64,000 nucleotides of DNA from Rubritalea squalenifaciens DSM 18772 (GCF_900141815.1 NZ_FQYR01000003.1:744001-808000); one strand, 5' to 3'. Positions 8,265 through 17,579 are shown, numbered from the stretch's first letter. A program made the numbers and translations. Notes: generated from the sequence alone by a model not told the origin.

Positions 8265-9554
8265 TTAGACTAGCTCTGCAGCGACGATGTCTTCAACAGT
8301 TTGTCTTGGGCGCACTACTTTTGATTCACTGCCATCCACTAGAATTTCTGCGGGGAGGCCGCGTGTATTGTAGTTGGAAGCCATGACATAACCGTATGCA
8401 CCTGCGCTGAGAAGAGCGATCACATCACCTTCATCAAAGTTTGGTAGCGGGCGATTCTGGCAGAAGAAGTCACCAGTTTCACAAATAGGGCCTACTACAT
8501 CAACAGTCTCGGTGGTATCATCAGCGGGCTCTCTAACTGGTGCGATATCGTGATGACCTTCATAGAGCGCAGGGCGAATCAGATCATTCATTCCAGCGTC
8601 AACCACCTTGAACGTTTTGGCAGTGCCTTTCTTCTCATAGAGACAGCGCGTAAGCATGACGCCGGCATTACCTGCAATGTAGCGGCCTGGTTCCACCAAG
8701 ATCTTCAATCCAAGTCCCTTGAGGTGGGGCAGGATGCCTGCACAATATTGCTCGATCGTCAGCGGGCGCTTGTCTTCAAGCTGGTTGGCCCACCACTCAG
8801 GCTTGCCTGAATCGAGGGACTCATCATAAACGATCCCTACGCCGCCACCGATAGAGAAAAATTCTATATCGTAGAGCCCTTTGAGATCAGCAGCAAGTGG
8901 AGCCACTTTCTCGACAGCTTCAATGAAAGGTGTGACTGATGTGAGTTGGGAGCCGATGTGCATCTGCAAGCCACGCAGTTTGATATTCTGAAGCTTAGCG
9001 GCACGCCCGTAGGCATCACGGATAAATTCAAAATCAATGCCGAACTTGTTTTCTGACTTCCCGGTAGAGATATACTTGTGAGTCTTTGCGTCTACATTTG
9101 GATTCACGCGGAGGGCAACAGGAGCAACAAGTCCCAGTTCACCAGCAACTTTATCGATGAATACGACCTCAGCCTCGCTCTCAGCATTGAAGCAGTAGAT
9201 ACCTTGTTTAAGAGCATACTCAATCTCTTCGCGTGTCTTGCCAACACCGGCAAAGGTGCATTTTGCCGGGTCGCCACCAGCTTTGATGACTCGATACAGC
9301 TCACCGCCGGATACGATATCGAATCCGCTTCCTAGCTCAGCTAGTAGACGCAGCACTGAGATGTTTGAGTTAGCTTTAACTGCGTACTCAATCGCGTGAT
9401 CCACCTCGCTCAACGCTGCATCAAGTCGGGTGTAGTGATCGCGAAACGTGTTGGCACTATAGACGTAAGTCGGAGTGCCGTAGGTGTCTGCAATGGTCTG
9501 CAAGCTCACGTCTTCACAGTGAAGCTCGCCATTATGATAATGGAATGAATGCAT
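8265..9554 (-). CDS. lysA: Diaminopimelate decarboxylase
   Basis: 429 residues, a normal LysA length. It converts meso-diaminopimelate to lysine with PLP. The PLP lysine lies in AIEYAVKANSNISVLR (about residue 64); the alanine-racemase-type barrel contains the glycine-rich SIGGGVGI, and the C-terminal domain carries VEPGRYIAGNAGV, GPICETGDFF and LSAGAYGYVMASNYN, which complete the active site across the dimer. It is the last gene of scpB-pheA-lysA on the minus strand, 25 bases after pheA, and is followed by a strong terminator. Start at the ATG at 9554, MHSFHYHNGELHCEDV, fits the family. Confidence 0.95.
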   Translation of the reverse strand: MHSFHYHNGELHCEDVSLQTIADTYGTPTYVYSANTFRDHYTRLDAALSEVDHAIEYAVKANSNISVLRLLAELGSGFDIVSGGELYRVIKAGGDPAKCTFAGVGKTREEIEYALKQGIYCFNAESEAEVVFIDKVAGELGLVAPVALRVNPNVDAKTHKYISTGKSENKFGIDFEFIRDAYGRAAKLQNIKLRGLQMHIGSQLTSVTPFIEAVEKVAPLAADLKGLYDIEFFSIGGGVGIVYDESLDSGKPEWWANQLEDKRPLTIEQYCAGILPHLKGLGLKILVEPGRYIAGNAGVMLTRCLYEKKGTAKTFKVVDAGMNDLIRPALYEGHHDIAPVREPADDTTETVDVVGPICETGDFFCQNRPLPNFDEGDVIALLSAGAYGYVMASNYNTRGLPAEILVDGSESKVVRPRQTVEDIVAAELV

Positions 9555-9579
9555 AGTGTTTAATGAAATTTAGAATAGA

Positions 9580-10653
9580 TTAGATGTCTGTTACGTCTGG
9601 GTAGCTCCCTAGGAGCTTGACGAGTGAGCAGTGACGAGAAAGCTCATCGAGCGCCGCTGCTACATTCTCGTCTTCACAGTGTCCAGCCAAGTCTACGTAG
9701 AAAATGTACTCCCAGTCCCTCTGCTTTGAAGGGCGTGACTCGATCTTGGACATGTTGATCGCGCAGGATTCGAATGAGGTCAAGGCCTTCACCAAGGATC
9801 CGGGCTGATCCTTCATGCTGAACAAGATGGAAGTTCTGTCATTGCCGGTAGGCGGGCACGTTTTCTCACCAATGACGAGGAAGCGTGTCGTGTTTGTAGC
9901 TCTGTCCTGTATACACTCTTCCATCATATGCAGGTCGTACATTTCAGCTGCCAATGGGCCTCCGAGTGCGGCAGCACCTTGGTGCGCATTTTCTTTGGCT
10001 AGTTTGGCGGCTTTAGTTGTGGAGGAAACCTCCACGAGATCCGCCTTAGGGAAATTCTGGAGAATCCAGTTGCGACACTGTCCGAACACCTGTGGGTGCG
10101 AATAGAGGGTCTTAATTTCCTCACGCGGGATGCTGGCCATTAACCCGTTCTCGATTCGAAGCAGGATTTGAGCACAAATGCGGAGAGGGGAGTCTACGAA
10201 CAAATCAAGGGTGTGAGACACAGCGCCTTCGGTAGAGTTCTCAATTGGTACGACACCGTAACTCGCTTTTCTGCGGGCCACTTGATCAAATACTTCGGCA
10301 AAGTTAGCTTGGGGCAAGTACTCCACTGAGTGGCCAAATTTCTTGATGGCAGCCTGATGAGTCCAGGTTCCTTCAGGACCCAGGTAGGCGATTTTGAGAT
10401 CATCCTCCAGCGCAAGTGCTGCGGACATAATTTCTCTATAAATGGCCCTAATAGACTTTTCAGGAAGTCTTCCTTGGTTTTTCTCAACAAGCTTTCTGAG
10501 CAGGCTTTCCTCACGTTCGGGGGCGTAGATCTGAAGGCCCTCTTGCTTCTTGATTTCTCCAACGATATGTACGCACTCAGCCCTCTGGGATAATAGGTCC
10601 AGAAGCTGGGTGTCGATGGAATCAATTTTCTTACGTATGTCGTCTAAAGGCAC
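9580..10653 (-). CDS. pheA: Bifunctional chorismate mutase / prephenate dehydratase
   Basis: 357 residues. Residues 1-80 are the AroQ chorismate mutase helices (LDDIRKKIDSIDTQLLDLLSQR, then IYAPEREESLLRKL). From about residue 87 the prephenate dehydratase domain begins at KIAYLGPEGTWTHQAAIKKFG, with VPIENSTEGAVSHTLDL and the NTTRFLVIG end motif. The C-terminal ACT domain (TSILFSMKDQPGSLVKALTSFE, then ESRPSK) is the usual phenylalanine feedback sensor. The product is phenylpyruvate for phenylalanine synthesis. It lies between scpB (54-base gap) and lysA on one strand. Confidence 0.95.
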   Translation of the reverse strand: MPLDDIRKKIDSIDTQLLDLLSQRAECVHIVGEIKKQEGLQIYAPEREESLLRKLVEKNQGRLPEKSIRAIYREIMSAALALEDDLKIAYLGPEGTWTHQAAIKKFGHSVEYLPQANFAEVFDQVARRKASYGVVPIENSTEGAVSHTLDLFVDSPLRICAQILLRIENGLMASIPREEIKTLYSHPQVFGQCRNWILQNFPKADLVEVSSTTKAAKLAKENAHQGAAALGGPLAAEMYDLHMMEECIQDRATNTTRFLVIGEKTCPPTGNDRTSILFSMKDQPGSLVKALTSFESCAINMSKIESRPSKQRDWEYIFYVDLAGHCEDENVAAALDELSRHCSLVKLLGSYPDVTDI

Positions 10654-10707
10654 GGCGCTAATATAGTGTTTGTAAAATGGTAGGGGACAAAATCCCTGAA
10701 ACGTCTG

Positions 10708-11442
10708 CTAGGCATTTGAACCTTCTTGATCGACTGATGTGCCGCCATCAAGTTCAAGCGTTGCTTCCTCTTTGTCAGATGCAGGCTGAGATTGATCTTC
10801 CTCATCAGATTTTGGCTCAGGAAGCTTCACTGTCCTCAGTTCTCCAGCGTTGGGAAGATCGTCGATAGACTTAATCCCGAAGTGTTCATAAAATAAATCA
10901 GTCGTCTCGTATAGCAAAGGGCGTCCAGGAAGGTCCGCGCGGCCACCAATACGAACTAATTCACGATCCAATAGTTTCTGAATCATGCCGTCACATGAGA
11001 CGCCACGAACAGCTTCCATAGCAGCTTTAGTGATAGGTTGACGGTAAGCAATAATCGCAAGGGTCTCCATAGCTGGACCACTCAAGCGTTGAGGCTTCTG
11101 GCCGGGAAACAGCTGGCGTACAAAATCAGCATACTCCGGCTTCGTATAGAATTTCCAACCCTTGGCGCGCTCAATGATGACAAAGGCACGGTGATTGGCA
11201 TCATAAAATCTATTCAGGCTAGCCAGAGCCTCTGAAACTTGCTCCTCAGATGTGGTGGCAAGACTAGCCAGTGACGGATCTAATGTGCGGTGTTCGCAAG
11301 AATCTCCGGCATCTTCATTTTCGACTTTGATTAATTCGTCAGCCTCAGCAACACGCGCACGAACAAGTCTAGCTAGTTCGTGGGTTGGTAATGGATCTTC
11401 GGATGCAATCAGAAGTGCTTCGAGAATGGCTGTCAGTTCCAT
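10708..11442 (-). CDS. scpB: Segregation and condensation protein B
   Basis: 244 residues from ATG 11442; a GTG four codons upstream is possible. Two winged-helix domains make up the protein: MELTAILEALLIASEDPL at the N-terminus and GPAMETLAIIAYRQPITKAAMEAVRGVS, the ScpB signature, in the second, followed by RPLLYETTDLFYEHFGI. ScpB works with ScpA and SMC in chromosome condensation. The acidic C-terminal tail of about 50 residues (EPKSDEEDQSQP...) is longer than usual and probably disordered. scpA is not next to it. The gene leads the scpB-pheA-lysA run. Confidence 0.9.
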   Translation of the reverse strand: MELTAILEALLIASEDPLPTHELARLVRARVAEADELIKVENEDAGDSCEHRTLDPSLASLATTSEEQVSEALASLNRFYDANHRAFVIIERAKGWKFYTKPEYADFVRQLFPGQKPQRLSGPAMETLAIIAYRQPITKAAMEAVRGVSCDGMIQKLLDRELVRIGGRADLPGRPLLYETTDLFYEHFGIKSIDDLPNAGELRTVKLPEPKSDEEDQSQPASDKEEATLELDGGTSVDQEGSNA

Positions 11443-11569
11443 AGATAGATGCACAGACTAGATACGGGGTGAACGAATGCAAGTACAAGACGCTTCATAC
11501 GATGAAAGACCCAAATAAACTCAAAACGCATCCGACCAGCGAATTCACCCATGGATTCATTACTTATAC

Positions 11570-11604
11570 ATAACTTCGCACAATGTATGTAATGCGGATA
11601 TCGT
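11570..11604. other. loxP/dif-resembling sequence in intergenic DNA
   Basis: The 21 bases from 11570 match the loxP left arm plus spacer at 18 positions (arm 11/13, spacer 7/8, compared from memory), but the right arm matches only about 6/13. The same stretch can be laid out as an 11-6-11 Xer site with about 7/11 agreement in each arm in the reverse orientation. It lies in the 247-base gap between scpB and the lipoprotein gene. Function is unproven. Confidence 0.2.
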
Positions 11605-11689
11605 AACTGTGGTCTACAGCCCTACTCCCAATCACCCTGAAAAAGGATGATCTTGACGTTCGGGAATCAGCTGCGAAGTATTGTTAGTA

Positions 11690-12229
11690 ATGAAGCACCT
11701 CATGAGATCCCTTGCTCTCGCAGCTGTAGCCTGCAGCTCATCACTGACTCTTACCAACTGCGCCGGCACATACGGCGGATACGGCAAACCTAATATGGGA
11801 ACCACGCCTACCACCGAGGAGCGCTCACTGCAGATCAGCTCGGAACCTACAGGCAACTTCTACTATGGTCGCCGCTATTTCGTCTATAAGACCCGCTTTT
11901 GGGGTTACCTACGAAAGCCGAGGCAGCCATGGTCAGAGGCTGCGCTTGTCATCATGAATGAAAATTCAACCTATCAGCCCGACCGCCTGCCTGAAGATGG
12001 TCCCTATGACGAGCGCCACGGCTATGACCAAAACTACAATTACAAAATTACTGGCTCATACACAGGTCGTAAAATATACGACCCCAACAGCAACCTGTTT
12101 CTCCCGGAATTTAGAGCGACTAGCTTCAAGCTGATTGATCGTTCACCAGGTTGGCTATTTAGCCCCGCCGACCACTATAATCCAAGCGTCATCACATTGA
12201 CGAATAAATCGGTACAGATGCCGCGCTAG
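11690..12229 (+). CDS. Lipoprotein of unknown function
   Basis: 179 residues from ATG 11690 (a TTG three codons earlier is less likely). The signal sequence MKHLMRSLALAAVACSSSLTLTNC ends in a lipobox LTNC, so the mature protein is lipid-anchored. The mature part is rich in Tyr, Gly and Pro (CAGTYGGYGKPNM; FYYGRRYFVYKTRFWGYLRKP; YDERHGYDQNYNYKITG) and ends with SPADHYNPSVITLTNKSVQMPR. No family was recognised. It faces the scpB operon across a 247-base divergent gap and converges on the GGCT-like gene. Confidence 0.6.
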   Translation: MKHLMRSLALAAVACSSSLTLTNCAGTYGGYGKPNMGTTPTTEERSLQISSEPTGNFYYGRRYFVYKTRFWGYLRKPRQPWSEAALVIMNENSTYQPDRLPEDGPYDERHGYDQNYNYKITGSYTGRKIYDPNSNLFLPEFRATSFKLIDRSPGWLFSPADHYNPSVITLTNKSVQMPR

Positions 12230-12247
12230 TGACCGGTGCGGGGTTAG

Positions 12248-12613
12248 TCAAGGTGACTCCGCATCCATCCAATCTCCGCTCTCAATAAGCTCGAGCTCTT
12301 CCGTTGCCGGCAAATACTCCCAGACAATAGCCTGGTCGCAGTTCTCGCATTTACGCACCTGCACACTTTTCTTTTGGTATTCACCACCCTCGTATTCATC
12401 TAGGGCCGCCATCATCGAGTCTCCAATTCTGTATACCTCCCCGATCACCTCACTGGCGTCATCTCTATCATTGGAGAGCTTGATACCCGGATACCAATCG
12501 ACACGATATAGTCTACCGCTCACGACTCCAGGGCCAAGAAGCTCTGCACCAGCCATGCGAAAGCTATTGGACGCCCCCTGCCTTAGCGAGCCATAGACAA
12601 ACACCTCAAACAT
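12248..12613 (-). CDS. Gamma-glutamylcyclotransferase (AIG2-like) family protein
   Basis: 121 residues. The start MFEVFVYGSLRQGASNSFRM contains the YGSLxxG substrate loop of the GGCT/BtrG fold. GRLYRVDWYPGIKL follows, then the acidic residue in MAALDEYEGGEYQKKSVQV that serves as general acid/base. Family members release 5-oxoproline from gamma-glutamyl amines or peptides. The substrate here is not predictable. It lies 68 bases downstream of obg on the same strand. Confidence 0.75.
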   Translation of the reverse strand: MFEVFVYGSLRQGASNSFRMAGAELLGPGVVSGRLYRVDWYPGIKLSNDRDDASEVIGEVYRIGDSMMAALDEYEGGEYQKKSVQVRKCENCDQAIVWEYLPATEELELIESGDWMDAESP

Positions 12614-12681
12614 GAATCACGCAAGCCTCACGTAAAGATCGTGTTAAATACTCATAAGCCACACAGGGTCAACATGTTAAC

Positions 12682-13731
12682 CTACTTATTCGGTTGGTAC
12701 GCTACCGTTTCACAGAGGAAGCTGCGAACATCATCAAGCCCCTCTTCTTGGTCAGCTGAAATCGGGATGATTTTCACCTTCGGGAATCGCTGTTTGAAGT
12801 TCTTAAGGTTTTCATCAGCCCCCTCCAAGTCCATTTTGTTGGCGATCACGATCCAGTCAAATTTAGCCAGATCTTCATCGTACATACTTATTTCTGCACG
12901 CAGGGTTTGCAGGTCTTCAATAGGATCTCGACCGTCAACTCCTGCCATGTCGATTACGAAAAGCAATAAGTGGCAGCGTGTGATGTGCCTGAGGAATTCA
13001 TGACCCAGGCCACGGTTCTGGTGAGCGCCTTCAATAAGCCCAGGGATATCAGCTACTGTGCATCGCTTGAATCCAGGAAATTCAACCACACCCACCATAG
13101 GCTTTAAGGTGGTGAATGGATATGAGGCGATCTTCGGCTTAGCTGCTGAGAGCTTGCTTACCAATGTAGACTTGCCTGCATTCGGGAATCCCACCATGCC
13201 GGCGTCAGCAATTCTTCTCAACTCAAAATAGAAGACCCCCAGATCTCCCTCGGTTCCCAGAGTATGCTCTTCGGGCGCGCGATTGGTGGACGACTTGTAG
13301 TGCCAGTTCCCTTTTCCTCCCTTGCCCCCTTTACAGAGGACATATGTCTGGCCATGCTCGGTCAAATCAACAACAGGATCAAGATCGATGCCTTCATCTC
13401 GTTCCATGGCGACAGCCTCCTGAAGGTCTATTGCGGGACTGCGATAAATCACGGTGCCCGGCGGGACCTTGGCGATAACTGTCTTGCCATTCTTGCCGTG
13501 CTTGCGCTGGCCAGCGCCATGACCACCACCTTTGGCGACCAACTTAGGATCGTAGAAGAAAGCTTTCAGGTTATCTGTGTGGTTGGAGCACTCAATGATG
13601 ATATCACCGCCATCACCGCCATCACCCCCATCTGGACCACCCTTGGGCAGATATTTTTCCCTGCGGAAATGGACGACTCCATTACCACCATCTCCTGCCT
13701 TGCAATATACTCGGATGTGATCGACAAACAT
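12682..13731 (-). CDS. obg: Obg family GTPase
   Basis: 349 residues. The N-terminal glycine-rich Obg fold covers residues 1-160 (VYCKAGDGGNGVVHFRREK, GGPDGGDGGDGGD). The G domain follows: G1 GFPNAGKST (181-189), switch I with PFTTL, G3 DIPGLIEGA (228-236) and G4 NKMD (298-301). Obg associates with the 50S subunit and helps ribosome assembly and the stringent response. The C-terminal OCT domain of some homologues is absent, as is common in Gram-negatives. Unlike the frequent rplU-rpmA-obg arrangement, no ribosomal protein genes lie upstream; the 284-base gap to rpsP is divergent. Confidence 0.95.
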   Translation of the reverse strand: MFVDHIRVYCKAGDGGNGVVHFRREKYLPKGGPDGGDGGDGGDIIIECSNHTDNLKAFFYDPKLVAKGGGHGAGQRKHGKNGKTVIAKVPPGTVIYRSPAIDLQEAVAMERDEGIDLDPVVDLTEHGQTYVLCKGGKGGKGNWHYKSSTNRAPEEHTLGTEGDLGVFYFELRRIADAGMVGFPNAGKSTLVSKLSAAKPKIASYPFTTLKPMVGVVEFPGFKRCTVADIPGLIEGAHQNRGLGHEFLRHITRCHLLLFVIDMAGVDGRDPIEDLQTLRAEISMYDEDLAKFDWIVIANKMDLEGADENLKNFKQRFPKVKIIPISADQEEGLDDVRSFLCETVAYQPNK

Positions 13732-14015
13732 AATAGTTCAGAATTGTATGAGGGTTTGATAACCTGCGGGCGCGCTACATAACAGCAAAACCCGATTCGG
13801 CAACCAACAAATGCTCCCCGTTCAACTAATTTTGTGTCTTTCAAGGCCTTAAAGGCGCTCCAAAACACCTAATTTAGCCTGAAATTTGACGTTAGTTAAG
13901 AAATATGAATCATTTTCCTAAATTTTCTCTTGGCAAACATGCCTGATTCGTGCAAGTTCCCGCCCCCGTCGCAGACAGATGTGCGACGAAGCAATTTTTA
14001 ACAAGATCCTAGATC

Positions 14016-14267
14016 ATGGTAGCACTTCGACTCAACCGCCAAGGTACAAAAGACCGCCCTTACTACAAAATCGTAGCTGTGGACAGCCGCGCACGCCGTG
14101 ACGGCCGCTACATCGAGCAGATTGGTAACTACAATCCAATGATTGAGGGTGTTAACTACAACCTCGACCTCGACAAGGCTGAGAAGTGGATCAAAAACGG
14201 TGCTCAGCCATCTGACACAGTTTCAAGCATCATCAAGAAGGCCCGCAAGGCTGCTCTTGAAGCTTAA
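14016..14267 (+). CDS. rpsP: 30S ribosomal protein S16
   Basis: 83 residues, normal length. [20 protein letters not shown] followed by [20 protein letters not shown] is the S16 signature. S16 binds 16S rRNA early in 30S assembly. In many bacteria it is followed by rimM, trmD and rplS, but here a terminator follows at once and purF is convergent, so the gene is monocistronic. Confidence 0.97.
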   Translation: MVALRLNRQGTKDRPYYKIVAVDSRARRDGRYIEQIGNYNPMIEGVNYNLDLDKAEKWIKNGAQPSDTVSSIIKKARKAALEA

Positions 14268-14293
14268 TCCATCTTCCCTACAAAGTTTTCATT

Positions 14294-14326
14294 AAGCCGT
14301 CCGCTTTTAGCAGACGGCTTTTTTAC
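14294..14326 (+). terminator. Intrinsic terminator of rpsP
   Basis: Stem AAGCCGTC/GACGGCTT (14294-14301 and 14313-14320) followed by a T run to 14324, 27 bases after the rpsP stop. Confidence 0.85.
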
Positions 14327-14375
14327 GTTCCCTCCTCACGTGTTATAATGTAGCTCGCTCGATCTAATCTAGGCA

Positions 14376-14410
14376 TCAAAAAAGCACCTACCATGTTAAT
14401 GGTAGATGCT
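14376..14410 (-). terminator. Intrinsic terminator of purF
   Basis: Minus-strand hairpin AGCATCTACCAT / ATGGTAGGTGCT (14399-14410 and 14383-14394, one G-U pair) followed by a T run on that strand, 30 bases past the purF stop. Confidence 0.85.
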
Positions 14411-14439
14411 TTACGAAAATTTAATAAGCGCCTGACTGG

Positions 14440-16368
14440 CTACACCAGCGGAAGATCGTAACTGCGACCAGATTTACCCTCGAACCAGTTAATGTAGGCA
14501 GCGTTCACTGTAGCCATTCCACCAGGAGTCGGGAAGTCACCAGTGAAATACCAATCACCACATGGCCCTTTGATCGAAGCATGAAGGTTATCGATGGTCT
14601 GGAAGATGATCTGAACCTCACCGTCCCAGTCTACATCTTCAGGGTAGACCATGCGACTGACTTCAGCTGAGATTTGATCGTCAGTGAAGCACTCATAAAC
14701 GCGCTTCACTTGATTAACTCGCTCTTCAGCCGGCTTACGAAGCTCTTCCTTGCAAGCTTCGTAAATTTCCTTAAGGAGCTCATTGTTGCCCTCACGCTCA
14801 TGGAGAGCCACTGCAGCCTGGAAGGCAATGAACTTGCCAAGTTCGGACATATCAATGCCGTAACAGTCAGGGTAGCGGATTTGAGGCGCTGTAGAGCAAA
14901 CAACAATCTTCTTAGGATTCGTTCTAGAGAGAATCTTTAGAATAGATTGCTTCAAGGTGGTTCCTCGAACAATCGAATCATCCAGCATCACGAGTGTATC
15001 CACCGGCTTCACCAAGTCATAAGTGATGTCGTAAACGTGGGATACCAACTGAGCCCTGCCTTTCTCCTGGGAGATGAAGGTGCGCATTTTGATGTCCTTA
15101 TGCGCCACCTTTTCAGATTTCGGCCAGTTTCTCAAAATTACTTTATCAAGCATCTCTACATCGAGAGTGCCGTTTTCGATGGCTTCCACAAGCTCGGCGC
15201 GGACCTGCTGACGGCGATACATGCGCAAGCCATCCATAAGTCCATAGTACGCGGTCTCCGCCGTGTTTGGAATGAATGAGAATACAGCCTTGTCGAAGTC
15301 ATTATTCATGGCATCAACCACCTGATCCACAAGAGCCGCCCCCATAGCCTTACGTTCACGATAGATAGAAGGGTCGTTACCTCGTGAGAAATAGATGCGC
15401 TCAAAGGAGCACGGGGCCTTTTGAACCTCTGGATGGAAGCGCTCAGTGCGAATCTCGCCGTTATGGCCTATAATGGTCACATTACCGGGCTCCATCTCTT
15501 TGACCTGCTCCTTGTTGGCCTCAAAGACAGTCATGAGAGGTACACGTTCTGAAGCGAATGCTATCACTTCATCATCAATATAATAATGGCATGGACGAAT
15601 GCCGCGAGGATCACGCATGACAAACGTGTCCCCGTTACCTACGGCGCCGCAGATCGCATAACCTCCATCCCAAGATTTAGCTGATTCACTGATTATCTGC
15701 AGCAAGTCAAGATTCTCAGAGATCATGGCGGGAATCTCTTGGCCGTCCACTCCCTTGTCACGCAGTTCACGATAAAGATCCGTGTGTGCCTCATCCAGGT
15801 GGAAGCCCAATTCCTCAAGTACAGTTTGCGTATCTGTACCAAAAACCGGGTGCTGCCCCCTTTCGATCAACTTCTGATTCAATGCTCCTGCATTGGTCAT
15901 ATTGAAGTTACCTTGAACCAGAAGAGTTCTTGTTGGCCAGTTACTGCGACGCAGGTATGGGTGACAGGAGCCCTCATCAAAGCGACCTGAGGTTCCATAG
16001 CGCAGGTGCCCCATCAATACTTCACCACCGAAATCGAATACGTTTTTAACGCTGCCAGCGGAGCTGGGATCGAGCATCTGCTTGCGGGCAAGCTTGTTGA
16101 ACGTTTTGATCTCTTTATTGAAGACTGTAGCCAAGGAGTCCTTGCGGGCATCGCGGCGGCGAAAGATGTATGGCTGCCCGAGTGGCATACCCAGCTTACA
16201 GCAACCGATGCCAATACCATCTTGACCACGATTGTGCTGCTTCTCCATGAGAAGGAAGAGCTTGTTCAAGCCCCACAGCGGAGTGCCGTATTTTTCAATA
16301 TAATAGGAAATAGGCTTTCTAAGGCGGATCAAGGCGATGCCGCACTCATGCTTTAAAAAGTCGCTCAT
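14440..16368 (-). CDS. purF: Amidophosphoribosyltransferase, long form
   Basis: 642 residues; the common form is about 470-510. It catalyses the first committed purine step, making phosphoribosylamine from PRPP and glutamine. The N-terminal glutaminase nucleophile is Cys9 in KHECGIALIRL, which implies removal of an eight-residue propeptide. EKQHNRGQDGIG, GHLRYGTSG and VQGNFNMTN follow in the Ntn domain. The phosphoribosyltransferase PRPP loop is VMLDDSIVRGTT (460-471). Extra segments around residues 375-430 and a C-terminal extension after residue 540 match the longer Bacteroidetes-type enzyme as I recall it. purM and purH lie upstream on the same strand, with terminators between. Confidence 0.93.
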   Translation of the reverse strand: MSDFLKHECGIALIRLRKPISYYIEKYGTPLWGLNKLFLLMEKQHNRGQDGIGIGCCKLGMPLGQPYIFRRRDARKDSLATVFNKEIKTFNKLARKQMLDPSSAGSVKNVFDFGGEVLMGHLRYGTSGRFDEGSCHPYLRRSNWPTRTLLVQGNFNMTNAGALNQKLIERGQHPVFGTDTQTVLEELGFHLDEAHTDLYRELRDKGVDGQEIPAMISENLDLLQIISESAKSWDGGYAICGAVGNGDTFVMRDPRGIRPCHYYIDDEVIAFASERVPLMTVFEANKEQVKEMEPGNVTIIGHNGEIRTERFHPEVQKAPCSFERIYFSRGNDPSIYRERKAMGAALVDQVVDAMNNDFDKAVFSFIPNTAETAYYGLMDGLRMYRRQQVRAELVEAIENGTLDVEMLDKVILRNWPKSEKVAHKDIKMRTFISQEKGRAQLVSHVYDITYDLVKPVDTLVMLDDSIVRGTTLKQSILKILSRTNPKKIVVCSTAPQIRYPDCYGIDMSELGKFIAFQAAVALHEREGNNELLKEIYEACKEELRKPAEERVNQVKRVYECFTDDQISAEVSRMVYPEDVDWDGEVQIIFQTIDNLHASIKGPCGDWYFTGDFPTPGGMATVNAAYINWFEGKSGRSYDLPLV

Positions 16369-16399
16369 GAATCAATATGTTCGGTGATTGATTGAAAAA

Positions 16400-16431
16400 T
16401 AATAAGTTGAGGTGCCGGAAAGTGGCACCTC
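16400..16431 (-). terminator. Hairpin between purM and purF, likely terminator
   Basis: Perfect 8-bp stem GAGGTGCC/GGCACCTC (16409-16416 and 16424-16431). On the minus strand an AT-rich, moderately T-rich stretch follows. It lies 18 bases past the purM stop. The T run is weaker than at the other two pur terminators. Confidence 0.6.
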
Positions 16432-16448
16432 TTGTAAAGTTTGGCAAA

Positions 16449-17444
16449 TTAAGCTTCGCGCTCAACTACGCGAACACCCTCCTGGGATACCACCTTGCCA
16501 ATGACATGTCCGCCCGGGCCGGCCTTGAGGATCTTGTCAGTATCCTCAGGTGACACGATGCATACCCAGCCGATACCCATATTGAAAGTGTGGAACTTAT
16601 CCTCAGCATCCACGTACTTGAAGACTTTGCGCATTACCGGATTGTCCCAGAACGGGATTTCCAAGTCAGCCCCAAGACCACGGAAGAGGCGCTCCAAGTT
16701 CTCAGGTAAACCTCCACCCGTGATGTGAGCCATTGCTTTTGGGGTCACACCTGCTTCACGAACATCCTTAACGACATCGTGGTAAAGGCGCGTCGGAGCA
16801 AGCATTTCACGCACCTCCTCAGCGGAGAAATCAGAACCGTGCTCAGCCAGGACGCGACGGATAAGGCTCCAGCCGTTGGCGTGTGGTCCATCAGATGCAT
16901 AGCCCACCAGAACATCACCCTCCTTCATCGTGGATGGATCAATCAGGTTCTGCTTCTCAGAGCAGCCAATGCAGAAACCGCTAAGCTCAACAACATCCTC
17001 CGGGACGATGCCCGGCATTTCAGCAGTTTCACCACCTGCAAGTATGCATCCGCAATCTTCCAGGTAGTCACACATTCCAGCAATGAGGGCTGTAATGCGT
17101 GGCTTATCGAGTTTGGCGATACCGATATAATCAAGAAAAAGCAACGGATCCCCACCAGTGGTGAGAATGTCGTTCACACTCATTGCAACAAGGTCCTTGC
17201 CTGCAATCGCAAGTTCATCATGCTCAAGCAAAAGCTCAAGTTTGGTGCCCACTCCATCACAGCCTGTGACGATAACGGGTTCTTTGTATTCACTGAGATC
17301 ATATGCTGCAGCGAAGAGACCGAACGCTCCGTGAAGTTGACGCTGCTGCTGAGTGCGACGCACATGTGTACCGATGTCTCCCACGAGGGCTGCTGCCTCT
17401 CGTGTGTCGACTCCTGATTCTTTGTAGGTAAGCTTGCCTGCCAT
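16449..17444 (-). CDS. purM: Phosphoribosylformylglycinamidine cyclo-ligase (AIR synthase)
   Basis: 331 residues from ATG 17444. The reading is open for 26 more codons upstream to another ATG at 17522, but MAGKLTYKESGVDTREAAAL aligns with the family N-terminus (SLSYKDAGVDI in E. coli), so the inner start is preferred. Motifs are VIVTGCDGVGTKLELL, DLVAMSVNDILTTGGDPLLF, AGGETAEMPG and HITGGGLPENL. It closes the imidazole ring of AIR with ATP. A purine-rich AGGGGG stretch lies about 24 bases before the chosen start, farther than usual. It sits between purH and purF. Confidence 0.93.
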   Translation of the reverse strand: MAGKLTYKESGVDTREAAALVGDIGTHVRRTQQQRQLHGAFGLFAAAYDLSEYKEPVIVTGCDGVGTKLELLLEHDELAIAGKDLVAMSVNDILTTGGDPLLFLDYIGIAKLDKPRITALIAGMCDYLEDCGCILAGGETAEMPGIVPEDVVELSGFCIGCSEKQNLIDPSTMKEGDVLVGYASDGPHANGWSLIRRVLAEHGSDFSAEEVREMLAPTRLYHDVVKDVREAGVTPKAMAHITGGGLPENLERLFRGLGADLEIPFWDNPVMRKVFKYVDAEDKFHTFNMGIGWVCIVSPEDTDKILKAGPGGHVIGKVVSQEGVRVVEREA

Positions 17445-17550
17445 GGTGTGGCTTTGTTGTAACAGTCCCCCTCCACGTGGCAAGTCCCAAGCGGAGAGTT
17501 TTCTATTTTCTGGATTAATCATTCTGCTTCAAACTCATTCATAGATGAAG

Positions 17551-17579
17551 CAAAAATGCGCACCAATTAAGGTGCGCAT
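17551..17579 (-). terminator. Intrinsic terminator of purH
   Basis: Perfect 9-bp stem ATGCGCACC/GGTGCGCAT (17556-17564 and 17571-17579) followed on the minus strand by a T run, 24 bases past the purH stop and upstream of purM. Confidence 0.85.

Noticed and set aside
13264-13782. A 172-codon open frame opposite obg
   Set aside because: It lies entirely antisense to a secure conserved gene and encodes no recognisable motif; such shadows arise from codon structure.
16725-17417. A 230-codon open frame opposite purM
   Set aside because: Antisense to a well-matched enzyme gene, no family similarity, and no promoter or ribosome site of note.
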